Below, in pieces: positions 12,301-23,679 of a stretch of 64,000 nt of DNA. Position numbers and translations under genes: made by a program. Within the stretch, counting starts at the first letter, position 1; each line of letters starts with the position of its first letter. Source of the stretch: Amaurobius ferox (Eukaryota > Arthropoda > Arachnida > Araneae > Amaurobiidae); NCBI GenBank assembly GCA_951213105.1, contig OX578153.1:54126020-54190019 (forward strand), read 5' to 3'. The notes below the pieces were generated by a model. That model saw only the letters and a list, made by a program, of their open reading frames with translations, made no database searches and was not told the DNA's origin.

Positions 12301-13446
12301 TCCAATGCGGAAAGCACATAACTTTCCCTAAAGACTAAAATTAGTTTTCTCTGCATTTCTTTAATTTATTAAATTAAGCTTAAATGCAAACAAATAACTT
12401 GCATAATTATTTGAAATGACACTGAATTTGCAATTTTAATCCCATTTTCGTTTTTATTTGGCAACTGGACGTTTTGTCAAAGACGGCGTAGTAAAGAAGG
12501 GGAAATTCTAAGATATATCGAAAACTGGCACTCCTAAAGTAAAGGGGTTGGTCTTAATCATTTCATAAACAAACATTATAAAACAAGCATATAATTAATA
12601 CATTTGAGCATGTGCAGTCTTTTATTTTAAGATATTGAAAATTTTTTCGGACTATTTAGTAAAAAAGTCAAGTTATTTTCTTCTGAATCATACCAAAATC
12701 TAATTAGCACCAGGGTAACACACAAGTGATTTATGTACCAATTTTCGGAAAATTTAGTTAATTAGTTTTTGAGCTAGCGCAAATACATCCGATTTTTTGC
12801 TTCCCTTTTCGCAGGAAAAGTCAGGTGTTTTTATTATACTGAATCGTACCAAAATCTAATCAACACCAGGGTTAGCCATACGTGACTTAACTATAAAATT
12901 CTATGAAATTCGGCCCATTAGTCTATGAGTTAGAGTGAATATATACATTGCACACACATATACATTTGAGCATATGTAATCTTTTATTTTAGATTTTAAC
13001 AAATTGTGTCAGCCATTTTGTTTAAAAAGGCAGGTTCTTTCCTTCCGAATCGTACCAAAATCTAATCAACACCAGAGTACGTGTCAAATGACTTATCTAC
13101 CACATTTTGTGAAATTTGGTAAATTAGTCATTTACCTAGAGTGAGTGCATGCGATTTTTAGGGGGCCATTTCGCAGAAACGGCACAACTCTTTTCGTACC
13201 AAAATTTAATCAGCACCAGAATCAAACACACACGACTTAGCTATAAAATTTTATAACATCTGTTCAAAGAGTTTTTGAGTTATAGTGGATACATACATTG
13301 CACAGATAGCCACACACAGGCGTTAATCAAAAATAGCTTTTTCGTGTTCTAAAGGTCTCAAATCGTGTAGATCAGTCAAACACTCGACTTGCGGTTTTCT
13401 ACATGATTTCAATACGTTCCTTATATATTACCATGTCCACGGGTTA
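12301..13446 (+). mobile_element. Family B element, copy 1, with internal duplication
   Basis: A diverged family B copy. Its 5' end (TCCAATGCGGAAAGCACATA) follows a run of A. Its 3' hairpin is degraded and lies around 13410-13446. Family B shares its terminal sequences with family A but has a different interior. That interior is built on a central repeat containing ACCAAAATCTAATCAGCACC. This copy has four such repeats (about 12693, 12849, 13055 and 13199), whereas the other copies have one or two. Its middle is a tandem duplication with a period of about 362 bp, starting at about 12601 and again at about 12963. No coding capacity. Confidence 0.8.
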
Positions 13447-13703
13447 AATACCACGGCCACAACGTCGAAAAAAGAAGTATACAGCACTGGCTTAATTTTG
13501 AAGATTAATTAGACTAGACTTATTTTCAAGTCTGTACATCTAACTTTAATTAACCCAAACACATGTTTGTTTCAGAATTTGCAATAGCAAGTTACTATAA
13601 ATACTGATGAAACAGACTACAATCATTAATAAAAATAGGAATCAAAAATAGGAAATCAAGCATTACCATTGCCCATGAGGCAAAACTCCTAAGTTCGCAC
13701 GTG

Positions 13704-13765
13704 GAAGACCCAGACCGTCCGACTCGTCCAGAGGACTTAGAGTAACTAGTTGGACGGCCGGGAAG
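13704..13765 (-). mobile_element. SINE-2 3' fragment with 16-bp target duplication
   Basis: A 62-bp piece matches the 3' end of the (GAA)-tailed SINE seen at 27368, 33551, 39740 and 54344. It is flanked by the identical 16-bp direct repeat CCTAAGTTCGCACGTG (13688-13703 and 13766-13781). That duplication marks it as a strongly 5'-truncated insertion made by target-primed reverse transcription. Confidence 0.85.
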
Positions 13766-13882
13766 CCTAAGTTCGCACGTGTAAGTGCTATCAGAGCCGC
13801 AACAGAATGAAGATGGTCGAGAAGCATCCAGAACAAGTATGACGAAAAAGATCAAGGGGGTCAAAACTGTCGGTTACAGTGA

Positions 13883-13902
13883 CTATATATATATATATAG
13901 TC

Positions 13903-13933
<31 letters not shown>

Positions 13934-13945
13934 TATATATATATA

Positions 13946-14044
<99 letters not shown>

Positions 14045-14073
14045 TTATATGTATATATATATATATATGTCGC
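13883..14073. repeat. (TA)n microsatellite with GCATATAT interruptions
   Basis: A long alternating TA tract is punctuated by TATATGCATATA units. Open frames of alternating Ile and Tyr codons here are artefacts of the repeat. Shorter (TA)n tracts follow at 14235-14261. Confidence 0.95.
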
Positions 14074-14660
14074 CATCCCCCTCTACCATTTTATGCCTTG
14101 CATTTGGTCATTTCCCCTCTCTTTTTCATATGAATCTTGTATGTTACTTTAGGAGAATGTGCTGCATTGCGCCAACTTCTGGAGAAAAATTGGATAACTG
14201 TGAAATAATTTTATTTTAATATGTTTACTATGCTATATATATATATATATATATATATAATAGTAGTTTGAAAATCCAATGAACGAAAAGTAAGAAGATG
14301 TAACACGATAAACCTAACACTTTAAAACACCCACAAAATAAAATATAATACAGCAAATCATCAATCAAATGGATAAAAAATACAAAACACAAGCTATCAA
14401 GTTACAGGAAATCAACAAACTTCAAAGGTATGGAAACAAAAAAAGAAAAACTTGAACTAATTTCAACTATCTAACTGGCTTACAAAACAAAAGTAAAAAT
14501 CAACTAATCCTCAAGCAAATGGAAAAAAATAAATAAATAAAATAAATATCGAATCAACAAGTCAAAGAAAAATATCATAATACAAAGGTATGGAATCGAA
14601 AAAAATATAACAAACGAAATCAAGCACAAACGCTATACACGTGGACGAGGCTCTAAGCCT

Positions 14661-14722
<62 letters not shown>

Positions 14723-15492
14723 TATATATATATATATACTGGTGACATTATAATCAATACATTCCCAGAGAATCTGCCCTTTTCTTTTTTAGAATTTTAT
14801 TAGCAATAACTGCACAATGCAAGACATACTTCCATTGTAATTATCTCACAGCAAGAACTGTTCCAACCTTTTTTTTACCGCTCGTTTCAATTTTGCATTT
14901 TAAATTTATACGGCGCTATCAGTTTAGCATCGATTTTATAAAGATATATGTGTTATATATGTTCTCAGGCAACTGAAATTGAAAAATAAATTTTAAACAT
15001 GAACCGTTCTGATTTGTAAGATGCAGATGAAATTGCTAAAAGTATGTTTCTACTTTTATTCAAAACATAGAATATTCTTTCTTGAAATTCTAATAGAAGA
15101 AGCGCATTAGGTTTATATTTTTTTGAAGCTCCGGAGGTGTGTCTGCATAGTGTAATTTTTTTGTTCAGACTACATTTCAATTTATGCAAGCGAAGCATCA
15201 TTCAATTTAGAAAAGAGGACTTTTTTCATTTGGATCATTTCTATGAGACTGAAATGGTAATAGTATAAGGAAGTGTTTCTAAAGTGTCCCTGATTCTCCC
15301 AGAAAGATATTAAGAATATATTAATCAGTTATCCATATTTTCTTTAGCGGGAGTAATGTGATAGCTATATTTTACAAATATTATATATATATATATATAT
15401 TTATAAATAAATATATTATATAAGTATGAAAGTTTAAAATACCAGAAATCACACGAATAAGGCGCGATGCTGCACTACAACGTGGATTTGAA
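14074..15492. other. AT-rich spacer with (TA)n tracts
   Basis: No gene. The A-rich stretch at 14270-14650 is unusually free of other structure. A (TA)n tract lies at 14667-14740 and another at 15381-15402, immediately before the reverse-transcriptase element. The minus-strand open frame 14965-15201 is not recognisable. Confidence 0.4.
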
Positions 15493-15858
15493 TATCATAC
15501 CAGAAAAGTAGATAAGTAAATGGAAGCAATATACCAAAGTATGGCCGGGGGGGTCGTGACCCCCACTCCCCGGTTAAGAAAGCTTTTCGTCTAGACAACA
15601 CTCCCGGTAGCCGATATATTGCACAAGAAATGAATACCGAAGTATCAAGATTTAAAAGATGTAAAAAGAGGTACCAAAACATGAAAACGTGGAATAACCC
15701 ACATGACATGTAATTCAAAATCTTCATTAAAGTGTCTTAATACCACAATTTAAAAGGCAATTAGAATTAAAAATCATAGACTATAAACACGTAATCAGAT
15801 ACTGTACTATGACCTCAATACTTCATACAGCAAGGCGAATACGTACCAATCTATCCAC
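15493..15858 (+). repeat. Left inverted terminal repeat of the RT element
   Basis: It pairs with 17172-17536 over about 365 bp with scattered differences. The outer end is TATCATACC. A short G/C-rich block of opposing C and G runs sits about 50 bp in. Confidence 0.85.
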
Positions 15859-15933
15859 ACGTCTATATTTATCATATAGGAAAGTATACACGGCATTAAC
15901 CTGTGTAAGGAAGGCACGGACACCCAGTCGTGA

Positions 15934-17131
15934 TTAACTCTTTGCCGGTTCTGTATCTAAATATATACGGTAGCTTTCAGTTACGGTTAAACCATAAAAT
16001 CTGCATATGATGTTGCACAGAAAACGCTTCGAAAATCCTTGTATAATTGAACCATGGAGGAAGCTGTTATTACGATCATTAACGTTACTGTTTATTCTTT
16101 TGCTTCGTATAAGTTGGTTTAATATTATGTTTCTGTACACATTCCGATGTAAACATGAATTCCAAGGAACAACGTAATTCATTTAAAATTTAAAATCTCT
16201 ACGTTTATCGTAGAGTCGAAATCCAGTGGAACCATCAGGTAGTTTGTATAGATACAAATCTAGAAAATTAAGACTTTTATCTTGGTTGTACGGAGTTTCT
16301 GTTAAGGTTAAACATTTTGGATAAAATCCAAAATCCAATGAAAAATGTGCGTCATTGCAAGCAAAAAGGATGTCGTCAACGTAACGCATGTACAGGTGTG
16401 TGCCTTCTTCATATTTGTTAAGGTAAATGTAGGTCAGTATAGAGGAACATCCTCCTCCCATAGGAATACCATGTAGCTGTTTATAGAAATTTGTACCATC
16501 GTACAAGACTGCTTCAAACAGTGCAAGTTTGACCAAAGATTTAAATTTAGATCTGGTGATATGTGTTTGCATATTATGTTTTTCGTAAATTTCCATTAGA
16601 GTGCAAACAGATCATTAATATCATTATTACTGAACAAATCGTTAAAATCGTAACTTTTATAATGTAAATCATCAGAAATAGTTTTGATTTTTTCTATTAC
16701 TTCAAGACTATTACTTATAAAATAAACACTATTATTTTTTTAATTTTGATCATGTCCTTTAAGATTAAAAGAAGTTTTTTATTTGCTGTTGTTAAATAAG
16801 TTTTATAGCCATTTGTAATAGGTCGGAATTTTACAGGATTTTTATGTAGTTTAGGAATTAAAGTAATATATGGAAATTTAATAGATTTTATTGTGTAACC
16901 CAATGATTTATTAATGGCCTTGATACGGTTTTCGATTTCATTCTGTGATAGTTTTAAAAGACTATATACATTACGATCTTGGTGACATGTAATCAGTAAC
17001 TTATTGCAAAGACGTTGACATGTAAATTCATAATTTGCTGTAACTTTGTCAACGTATGTAATTACGAAATTCTTTTGTGAAGTCATCAAGTCTTTTTTGT
17101 TGTATTGTTTTACAAAATCTCTTTCTCTCAC
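15934..17131 (-). pseudogene. Reverse transcriptase, Penelope-like or unclassified, broken
   Basis: Read on the minus strand from 17131, the first part has the conserved block TLIPKLHKNPVKFRPITNGY (finger and palm motifs) and ends by a frameshift at an A/T-run near 16740. In the other frame the protein continues through IPMGGGCSS (about 16465) and the catalytic MRYVDD (about 16385), where the two Asp residues bind metal ions, to a stop at 16183. The thumb-like region then continues to 15934 (…PWNSCLHRNVYRN…, …IIQGFSKRFL…). So one frameshift and one stop break a single gene of about 400 codons. The fragments are otherwise clean. The absence of RNase H and of a visible endonuclease argues against LTR and ordinary LINE elements. 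Lineage is uncertain. Confidence 0.8.
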
Positions 17132-17171
17132 GCCATTTTATGTTTAAAAAAAAATAGATTGATGCGGATTC

Positions 17172-17536
17172 GGATAGATTGGTGCGGATTCGTCTTGCTT
17201 ATTGAAGTATTGAAGTCATGGTACAGTATCTGATTACGTGTTTGTAAACCATACTTTTTCATTCTAATTGCCTTTTAAATTGCGGTATTAAGACACTTTA
17301 ATGCAGATTTTGGATTACATGTCATGTGGGTTATTCCACGTTTTAATGTTCTAGCACCTCTTATTACATCTTTTAAATTTTGATATTTCGGTATTCATTT
17401 CTTGTGCAATACATCGGCTACCGGGAGTGTTGTCTAGACGAAAAGCTTGCTTAACCGGGGAGTGGGGGTCACAACCCCCGCCGGCCATACTTTGGTATAT
17501 TGCTTCTATTTACTTGTCTACTTTTCTGGTATGATA
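17172..17536 (-). repeat. Right inverted terminal repeat of the RT element
   Basis: Inverted counterpart of 15493-15858. It ends in GGTATGATAT and runs directly into a (TA)-rich tract (17533-17580). Confidence 0.85.
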
Positions 17537-18949
17537 TATATATATAGTAATATATAATAGTATATATATATAGTAATAGATAAAAATACAAAATGCTTAC
17601 TTTCACTTGAAATATCTGTGAAGGATAAATATAAACATTCAGTGACTAAAATGTTCTGCAAAGAAATTCAGTTAATATGAAGTGATATCTTTGTATTCTA
17701 ATAAAAAACAAATAATTATTTCCTTTTTTGCTGAGTTTTTTATGCATTTTTAAAGTGCGTCTGCAAAAGTAGAATTGACCCCCAAAAATATAGAGACGCC
17801 CCCACCGCGAAATGAACAACACCTCATGACCTCATTCCGCACACTGTTTCTTTTAAAGTACAATTCTTCAAAGTCTCCATGCGACTGAAATGAATTTCAC
17901 TCGTTGAAGAACCTCTTATTCCCCCCAACGATAATCCGACCGACGTAAGTACAGAAAGTCGAAACAGAGAATCAAATTGCATAACACCGCTACGCCGATT
18001 TAATAAAAACTAAATTGAATCCTTAATTTAATTGTAATAAATTTACCAAATAAAGTCACAAAGAAACTTATTGCAGTTTTCCAGAGCTAGGGAATAAGAA
18101 TTCACGATGGCAAATATTTATAAACATGTAAAGAACTTTGCTGTCCCAATCAGAAATAGAACCACAGATCTTCGTAATGGAGAATCGGTACGCTACCGGT
18201 GATCTACTAAGATGGAATTACAAACTCTTATCGTCAATGAAGGTACTGCAAAGTAACCATGTCCGATCACATAAAAGTGATTGTAGCGCCCGTTTGGGAG
18301 CATTTTAAAATTTAGGCTACAAAACTCGTTTCAAAAATCTGTACAGAAAAACTTTCGACTTTTCGGAAAATCGACTTTTTAGAGGATTTTGAACATTTAT
18401 CTTTTCCCTGGTCAAACAAAAAATTGAGAGCTATTTTTTTTTCTTTGTAGCAGGAGTATTTTTCGCACCCCTTGTTTTAAACCTCATTTTAGAGGTTTTT
18501 TAGAAATATTGCAAAATCTATTACGAAATTCGAAATTTCGATACGGCTATGCACCCTACCGTATCGTTAGCTACGTTTGAAAAATAAAACGGTTGTTTTC
18601 TATGCCAAGTGAGGGATTTGGAAAGTGTTACGATACGTTTACCACTAGCTACAGGTTGCAGCTGTCGGCGTTTAACTTTTAAGAGAATAGGTAAACAAGA
18701 CCATATTTCAGACAAAAGAAGTAAAAACTGTTTTCATCTTTATCTATTGGGTTTGGATATATCAGCGTCCAAAGGGTTCAGATCTTTCATGATTCTTCGA
18801 TTTCGGCCAAAGATATTGCAATCATATGTGTTATCCACTTCAAGATTTAACTGGGGTGACGCTTAACTCGAGTTTCTCAAACCAGAATCAAATTTTTAAG
18901 CAACTTGGGATTTTTCTTTTTATCACCAAATTTTGCAGGAAAAATTTTT
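17537..18949. other. AT-rich spacer, nothing recognised
   Basis: After a (TA) tract to about 17580 the sequence is unique within the window. About 18500-18870 is open on both strands (18521-18715 minus, 18609-18866 plus) without any recognisable motif. This part may belong to the 5' portion of the following family C copy, whose true start is not defined. Confidence 0.35.
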
Positions 18950-19710
18950 AATTATCGGCATCATGGGTCAAGTGGCTGCAATTATAACGTGTTACCCTTC
19001 ACATTAAAGGACTTGAAAATCTTCTGATTTATGCCACACTTTACAATGTATGTTAAAGTTTCCCCCACCCCACCCCCGAGGAGGACTAATGACGTCACGG
19101 GCAAACGAATTGTATCGCGACTAATTTTCACAGCAGTGATTGAAACTATTAAATCTTGTGTTCATTAAGCCATCAATAAACTTATTCATCATTATATTAA
19201 ATTTTGTCCTATGCTGTCATATTAGGAAATATAAAATTTCGAAAAGTTTTCGCTCGAATTTAAAATAATTGTATCTAATCCTAGATTTTCTGATAACAAA
19301 TCCGGATATAAAGTTTCATGAAAATGAACATTATGATTAAGCCATAAATAAATTTATTCATGATTATGTCAGATTTTGTCCTATGCTACCATGTTAGGAA
19401 AATATAAAATTTGGAATAAATTTTAAAGTCGAATTCACTCGAATTTAAAATAATTATATCTAATTCTAGATTTTCTGATAACAAAGCCGGATATAAAGTT
19501 TCGTGAAAATTCAATAATATTTGTGGCCGCTATTGTGTATACAGGAATTCGACCACAAACAGACACACAAACGGACGGCACTCCAAAAATAGTCAAAAGT
19601 CAAAACGTAGTAAACAGGTCTTAAACATATATTAGCATCAAAATCTCGAATTCGAAAATTTCGTGAAACTAATACTTTCTCTATACCATATCACATAGTA
19701 TAAGAAAGCA
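18950..19710 (+). mobile_element. Family C element, copy 1 (Helitron-like)
   Basis: It matches 22600-23233 over most of its length, including CTAATGACGTCACG and TATTTGTGGCCGCTA. It ends with the same plan as families A and B: a microsatellite-like AC/AG-rich stretch (about 19555-19590), then a sequence ending AATACTTTCTCTATAC and a short hairpin closing with AGAAAGCA. The segment AGCCAT(A/C)AATAAA...GATAACAAA is present twice (from about 19167 and 19336), an internal tandem duplication of about 170 bp. The 5' end is not defined. Confidence 0.65.
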
Positions 19711-20101
19711 TGAAGGTCATTAAAATTGCCTGAAACATGGACGATATATACAAATATTATCTTATAGAATATTTATTGGGGCATAAAATCAAATTCTTAA
19801 GTAAGACGGAGAACAGGTTGAGAAGGATAATGCAATTTCGTATCCCACGGAAATATTTCGGGTCATCTGCAGATGAAATGAAATTGAATCGGGAAATAAT
19901 GAAATTCCAGGCAACCGTAAATCCTGAAAACAAACTAAAAACTTCAACAGACTCCAAGTTGGAGTTTTGCTGGAGGCTAAAAGTATTGCCTCAATCGCAG
20001 ATGTCTCCCAATTTCTAGAAAATTCTATCCCCTCTGAGCCACTGGAGTGTGGAATCTTATTATCTGGGGAATTATTCTCTTTGAAAAGGGGTTGTACAAA
20101 A
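19711..20101. other. Short unassigned stretch with an unrecognised open frame
   Basis: A 93-codon plus-strand frame (19737-20018) and overlapping minus-strand frames occupy this stretch. The plus-strand peptide is charged and has no motif I know. No splice sites stand out. It may be part of an older element. Confidence 0.25.
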
Positions 20102-20149
20102 ATTGATAGATATAAAAGTACAGTTTTAAATTCTTGATGAATAATGATA

Positions 20150-20957
20150 CACAATCAAACCTGCCTTGAACGGAATTTCAGGGGACTGGAAGAATTTTTC
20201 GTCTTGGAAAGATTTCCGTTCCATGAGGGTTATTTCAAGGAAAATGAGTTTAAAGTTTATCTGGAAATGCAGGGAATATACATGCAATTGCTTACCTATA
20301 CATCAGACTTAAAAAAAATGTGAAAAGTGTATTCAGATGCACTTGATTAATACTATATTATACCATAATTTCTAATTTAATTATTTTAAATATATATATA
20401 CATACATTTTTACATAGTGCGATCACAGGAGTATATGTAAATAGTGTTCCCCATGTCCTTGACTGTTAGCTTATTACCATACCTTAAAACTTAGGCGAAT
20501 TGACTTATCGACAAAATATTACTCTTTACCATGAAATAAAATAAAAACTCTGAGTTGAACTTTTAAAATTATCCAACATGACTTCTTGGACATATGTGTT
20601 ACTAGTGATGTGACTTTCAGTTAAAAATCATCATTTGAGAATCTTCTTGATTAATTGAAAATTCTTGAAGTCTGGAAATAGCTTTCAGAAAATCGTCATA
20701 TGATTTAATAGAAAATTCTGCGAAAAATGGACCTCTTGGAAATACATGGCTAAAATAGTTGGATGGTTTTTCCTTTCTTTGTCCGTTACAGCAGGTGCTA
20801 TTTTATTAACACATTGTTTTAAATTGGACATCCGTTTCCACGTTTTCCAGGTTCCGTTTCACGCAGGGGAAATAACAAAAATATCTTATAATTTTGAATG
20901 GGGCTAAAAATATTTACCGCTTAATACAGCATTCCGTTTCAAACAGGTTTGCCTGCA
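20150..20957. mobile_element. pogo/Tigger-like non-autonomous element with TA target duplication
   Basis: The ends are inverted repeats: CAAACCTGCCTTGAACGGAA at the left and its counterpart ending TTCAAACAGGTTTG at the right, in the style of pogo/Tigger ends, which often read TCAAACCTGT..AACGGA. A TA dinucleotide flanks each side (20148-20149 and 20958-20959). The interior of about 800 bp is non-coding. The host segment around it is duplicated at 21312-21471 without the insertion, so the junctions can be checked against an empty site. Confidence 0.78.
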
Positions 20958-21311
20958 TACGATAAAAATAAATGTTAAAGACAGACCAAGATCTTCAGCT
21001 GTATAAAAAGTGTCAGCCATAAAAATGATTGAGATGCAGAACTATTGCTAAGTTTACTAAACTTCTTGAGTGAAAAGTAGAGAAAAAAAGTTATTAGATG
21101 TATCTCGTCATGAACTTGGCAAATTTACCTAATAACGATATATAGAGGCCCGATATATATGCAGTAGGATATATATTGGGATAATAAAACTATATAAGAT
21201 ATATATAGTTTTATCATCCTAATTCCTTTCAATTTATTTGAGTTCATTTCAACAAAATATGCATCCAATAACATTTTGTGTCATATTTTCACTCATGAAA
21301 TTTGATATACT

Positions 21312-21471
21312 TGATATAGAAGTACAGTTTTAAATGTTTGAACACTTGATGAATAACAATATTATATCCGACAAAAACAAACTTTAAAGACAGACTGAGT
21401 TCTTCAGCCTTACAAAAAGTGTCAGCCATAAAAATGATCGAGATGCAGAACTATTGCCAAGTTCAGTAAAA
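21312..21471 (+). repeat. Direct repeat of 20102-21060, without the pogo insertion
   Basis: This segment carries GAAGTACAGTTTTAAAT followed by GATGAATAA and then AAGACAGACTGAGTTCTTCA to the end. It matches 20116-20147 joined to 20960-21060. It is therefore a paralogous empty site for the pogo-like element. Confidence 0.75.
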
Positions 21472-21528
21472 GAAAATTGAGCCATCAAAATTATATTTAT
21501 TTCAGTTTCTGAGATACTAAAAGTAAAA

Positions 21529-22297
21529 TCTGATGTGAGTAGCATATGACTTTCTCTATAGAGTTACATTAATTTCTTCTTTATTTCTTTAATAATTCAT
21601 TAAATTCAATTTAATTGCACAAAATAATACAGAATTTGCACTTCTAATTCAATTTTCGTTTTCATTTGGTAAGTGGACATTTTTTCAAAGGTGGTGTAAC
21701 AAAAATGCGAAAAGACCAAAATATCTCGAGAAAGGCTAGTTCTAAAGTAATGGGGTTGGTCTTACTCTTTTCATTGTCAAAAATTACGTATAACACAAGC
21801 ATTTAATTGATACATTTTAGTATATGTCGACTTATATTTTAAATTTTGGTGATTTTTACTGGTCATTTTGAAAAAAAAAATGCAGGTTCTTCTTTTTCGA
21901 ATAAAAGCAAAATCTAATCAGCACTAGGGTATCCCACGAGTCTGCCAAATTTTGTGAAATTTGGTTAGCTGGCTTTTTAACTAGAGTGGATAAATTAGAT
22001 TTTTGTAGGCCATATAGCAAAAAAGGCGGGTTCTTTTATCTCGAATCGTGCTAAAATCTAATCAGCACACCAGAGTCACATACAAGTGACTTATAAAATT
22101 TTATGAAATTTGGTGCATTAGTTTTTGAATTAGAGTGGATAAATACAGTGTAAAGACACACACAACCGTCACGCTAAAAATATTTTTTTGTGTTCTAGAG
22201 GTCCCAAAACGTGTAGGTCCATTGAAAACTCGAGTTGCAATTTTTAACACAATTCCAATACTTTCCCTATACATTAGCATGCATTGCAGGGAAAGTA
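21529..22297 (+). mobile_element. Family B element, copy 2
   Basis: The 5' end reads TCTGATGTGAGTAGCATATG with ACTTTC just inside it. There are two central repeats (about 21904 and 22046). The 3' hairpin begins at TACTTTCCCTATACATTAG and closes on GCAGGGAAAGTA (to 22297). Non-coding. Confidence 0.85.
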
Positions 22298-22599
22298 AAA
22301 AAAGTCACTTTATACCTCATGTAAGAAGTGTCCGCCAGAGCCTTTAACATTGTACGCTAGTATTTTGAACAGAACGTGGCTGGTGTTCTTTCATTCAGAT
22401 CATTAATATTATCTCTTCTCATACAAGTCTCAGAAATTCAGTTATGACCAACACATAATTTTCCCAACCGTGCGTTCTAACTGCTCTACACCCTTTAAGT
22501 GAGTTGGGCGGCCTAGGCAGTAAAAAATTGACTCAAGTCGATTTTCACATACCATCCATTTTTAGTAGCTTCTTTTAAAATTCTATAAGAACATTTTTG

Positions 22600-23233
22600 A
22601 AACACCGGTATCGGGTCCAATTAATCGCAATTATATCGTGTTAAAGGGCTTCATTTTAAAGAGCTCAATCAAGTATGGAATCAATATTTTGATTGATACC
22701 ATGCTTGATAATGGATCCCCCTGGGAGAGGGTAATTTGTCTCCCGAGAGGGGCTAATGACGTCACGAATAAAAAAATGGAACGTGACAATTTTTCATAAC
22801 AATGATTGAAACTATTAAGTTTCGTTATCATTTAGCCATAAATAAATCCTTTTATGCATAATTATGTCATATTTTGTCCTATGCTGCCAATTTAAAAGGA
22901 TATAAGCTTTCGAATTAACTTCGAAGTTTTCGCTCCAATTTAAAAAAATTCTATATCGTTCTACATTTCTTGACAATAAAGCCGGATTTGAAATCCATTA
23001 ATATTTGTGGCCGCTAGCGCGTTCACCAGAAATCGACCACAGATATACAGACAGACATCGGTCCAAAAACAGTCAAAACGTGTTCAGGAGGTTATAAAAT
23101 ATATATTGGTAAATATATATATATTGGTAAATATATATAAAAATATATATATATAAAATATATATTATAAAATATCAAATTCGACAATTTTCGCGAAACA
23201 ATACTTTCCCAATACTTTTAGCATGAGAAAGTA
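22600..23233 (+). mobile_element. Family C element, copy 2
   Basis: It matches copy 1 from the TATCGG...CAATTATA block onward, with the same CTAATGACGTCACG core. A local ATATATATTGGTA expansion lies at 23095-23175. It ends AATACTTTCCCAATAC...GAGAAAGTA at 23233, the terminal plan shared with families A and B. Confidence 0.65.
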
Positions 23234-23679
23234 AAAACCAAATAAAACTTGTTCATTTCATCTTTTATAAACATTGAAAATATTATATTTTTCGCAAATT
23301 GTCACAAAACAGCGAGTTCTGAACCTTTACGTAATATGGGAAAGGAAGTTTGAAGCAACGAGCTAAGGTGCCCATACACTATCAGTTTTATGTATTTAAA
23401 AATTATATAAACTGCAGAACAATGTCCCAGTAGCAGCTTGCAAGATAAAATACAAAATGTTTACAACAAATAATTTCTAAAAACACTAACAGATGCATTA
23501 AAAACATCAAAACCACGAGGAAAACTTTTATAAAGTTTTAAAAAGTTATTAATGGCACAGCAATATCCAATTTAAATGCTAAATTCCTTTCAGCAAATAA
23601 ACTCATAAACCTATTTCTATTTGAGTACTGAGGAACTTGAAACTGGATCTCATTAAATAGAAAGAGATACAATCACTTT

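Larger units (their letters stand above)
15493..17536 (-). mobile_element. Reverse-transcriptase element with long inverted terminal repeats
   Basis: Two inverted copies of a repeat of about 365 bp (15493-15858 and 17172-17536) flank a single minus-strand reverse-transcriptase gene. The outer ends read TATCATACCAGAAAAGTA and its complement, and both abut TA-rich microsatellite DNA. Each repeat contains a C/G-rich block (15543-15575 and 17455-17485) and a matching segment around CACGTAATCAGATACTGTAC near the inner end. Total length is about 2.04 kb. Penelope-like elements can carry their terminal repeats in inverted orientation and often lie near TA-rich DNA, so this is the nearest fit. DIRS-type elements also use inverted repeats, but the RT motifs here do not look DIRS-like. 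No endonuclease (GIY-YIG) domain is visible. Confidence 0.75.

Noticed and set aside
13785..14219. Long open frames of alternating Ile and Tyr on both strands
   Set aside because: They are produced by the (TA)n tract. The same applies to 36229-36679.
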